A DNA stretch of 64,000 nt from Prevotella sp. (GTDB lineage: Bacteria; Bacteroidota; Bacteroidia; Bacteroidales; Bacteroidaceae), in contig JAFSNR010000171.1 of NCBI GenBank assembly GCA_017443345.1, forward strand, positions 17,192 to 81,191. Reading direction: 5' to 3'. The stretch's first letter is position 1, and each line of letters begins with the position of its first letter. This document shows, one piece after another, positions 63,887-64,000 of the stretch. A program made the translations under genes and the position numbers. The notes under the pieces are model-generated. The model was not told the DNA's origin and ran no database searches. It worked only from the letters and a program-made list of their open reading frames with translations.

Positions 63887-63964
63887 CTTATTTGCGAATA
63901 AGTGCCGCTTATTTCAAAATAAGGGTGGGTTGTTTGCGAATAAGGCAGGGTTATTTCGGAATAA
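63887..63964. repeat. Cluster of CTTATT-N4-AATAAG palindromes
   Basis: CTTATTTGCGAATAAG (63887-63902), CTTATTTCAAAATAAG (63908-63923), a partial TTGTTTGCGAATAAG (63930-63944) and TTATTTCGGAATAA (63951-63964) are short hairpins in series. The overlap of the first two contains AATAAGTGCCGCTTATT, almost the same as 2815-2831. Confidence 0.75.
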
Positions 63965-64000
63965 GCCAGGGTTATTCCTTTAATTCTTTTTGCACTTGGA

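Larger units (their letters stand above)
63635..64000. other. Gene-free right end carrying nested repeats
   Basis: No coding region was recognised in these 366 bp. They hold a large two-part inverted repeat (63697-63825) and a cluster of small palindromes (63887-63964). No clear promoter for a gene beyond the window edge was seen. Confidence 0.7.

Overview
The window is from a Bacteroidales bacterium, most likely a Prevotella-type member of the Prevotellaceae. The reasons are: promoters of the Bacteroidetes type (TTTG, 20 bp, TAnnTTTG) in front of several genes; type V (FimA/Mfa-like) fimbrillin lipoproteins; C-terminal tails of the type IX secretion (T9SS) kind; and the family mix GH97, GH92, GH125, GH20 and GH2. 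No rRNA, tRNA, CRISPR array or intact insertion sequence was seen.

Layout. Positions 1-1698 hold a partial ilvC and an acyl-ACP thioesterase, both on the minus strand. Positions 1701-37396 are an accessory block, also all minus. Read in the direction of transcription it holds a membrane AraC/TPR regulator, a 350-bp control region, DUF3575, a fimbrillin, an Mfa2-like anchor, a second fimbrillin and two more fimbrillin-like lipoproteins. These are followed by a 3848-aa giant protein, a 453-aa BspA-like protein, a 3790-aa giant protein and an Rpn/PD-(D/E)XK transposase-like gene. Positions 37420-41636 are ilvN, ilvB and ilvD. From 41772 the window holds a GH2 enzyme (plus). Then come a four-subunit 2-oxoacid:ferredoxin oxidoreductase with a small TPR protein, folD, a TerB-like gene, ffh and an AMP-ligase/XRE-cupin pair (minus). 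Last is a glycan-degrading group: PIG-L, two GH20, GH125, GH92 and GH97.

How the parts fit. From memory, ilvD-ilvB-ilvN-thioesterase-ilvC is one cluster in Bacteroides. Here the same genes, in the same order and strand, are split between ilvN and the thioesterase by about 35.7 kb of surface-structure genes. The accessory block therefore looks like an insertion into a housekeeping operon. It combines two export routes: lipoprotein-based type V fimbriae and T9SS-type giant proteins built from Y/F-G-G-G repeat solenoids. A poly-G tract inside a candidate promoter spacer and a large palindrome sit in front of the fimbrial genes.

A second theme is that many short gaps between same-strand genes are filled with short tandem repeats of about 7-14 bp. 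Each has a different sequence and often runs into the upstream stop codon. Similar low-complexity DNA also appears in frame inside ilvD and inside a linker of the GH2 gene.

Limits: everything was read by eye. Family calls rest on recognised motifs, not on searches, and ORF ends are firmer than starts.
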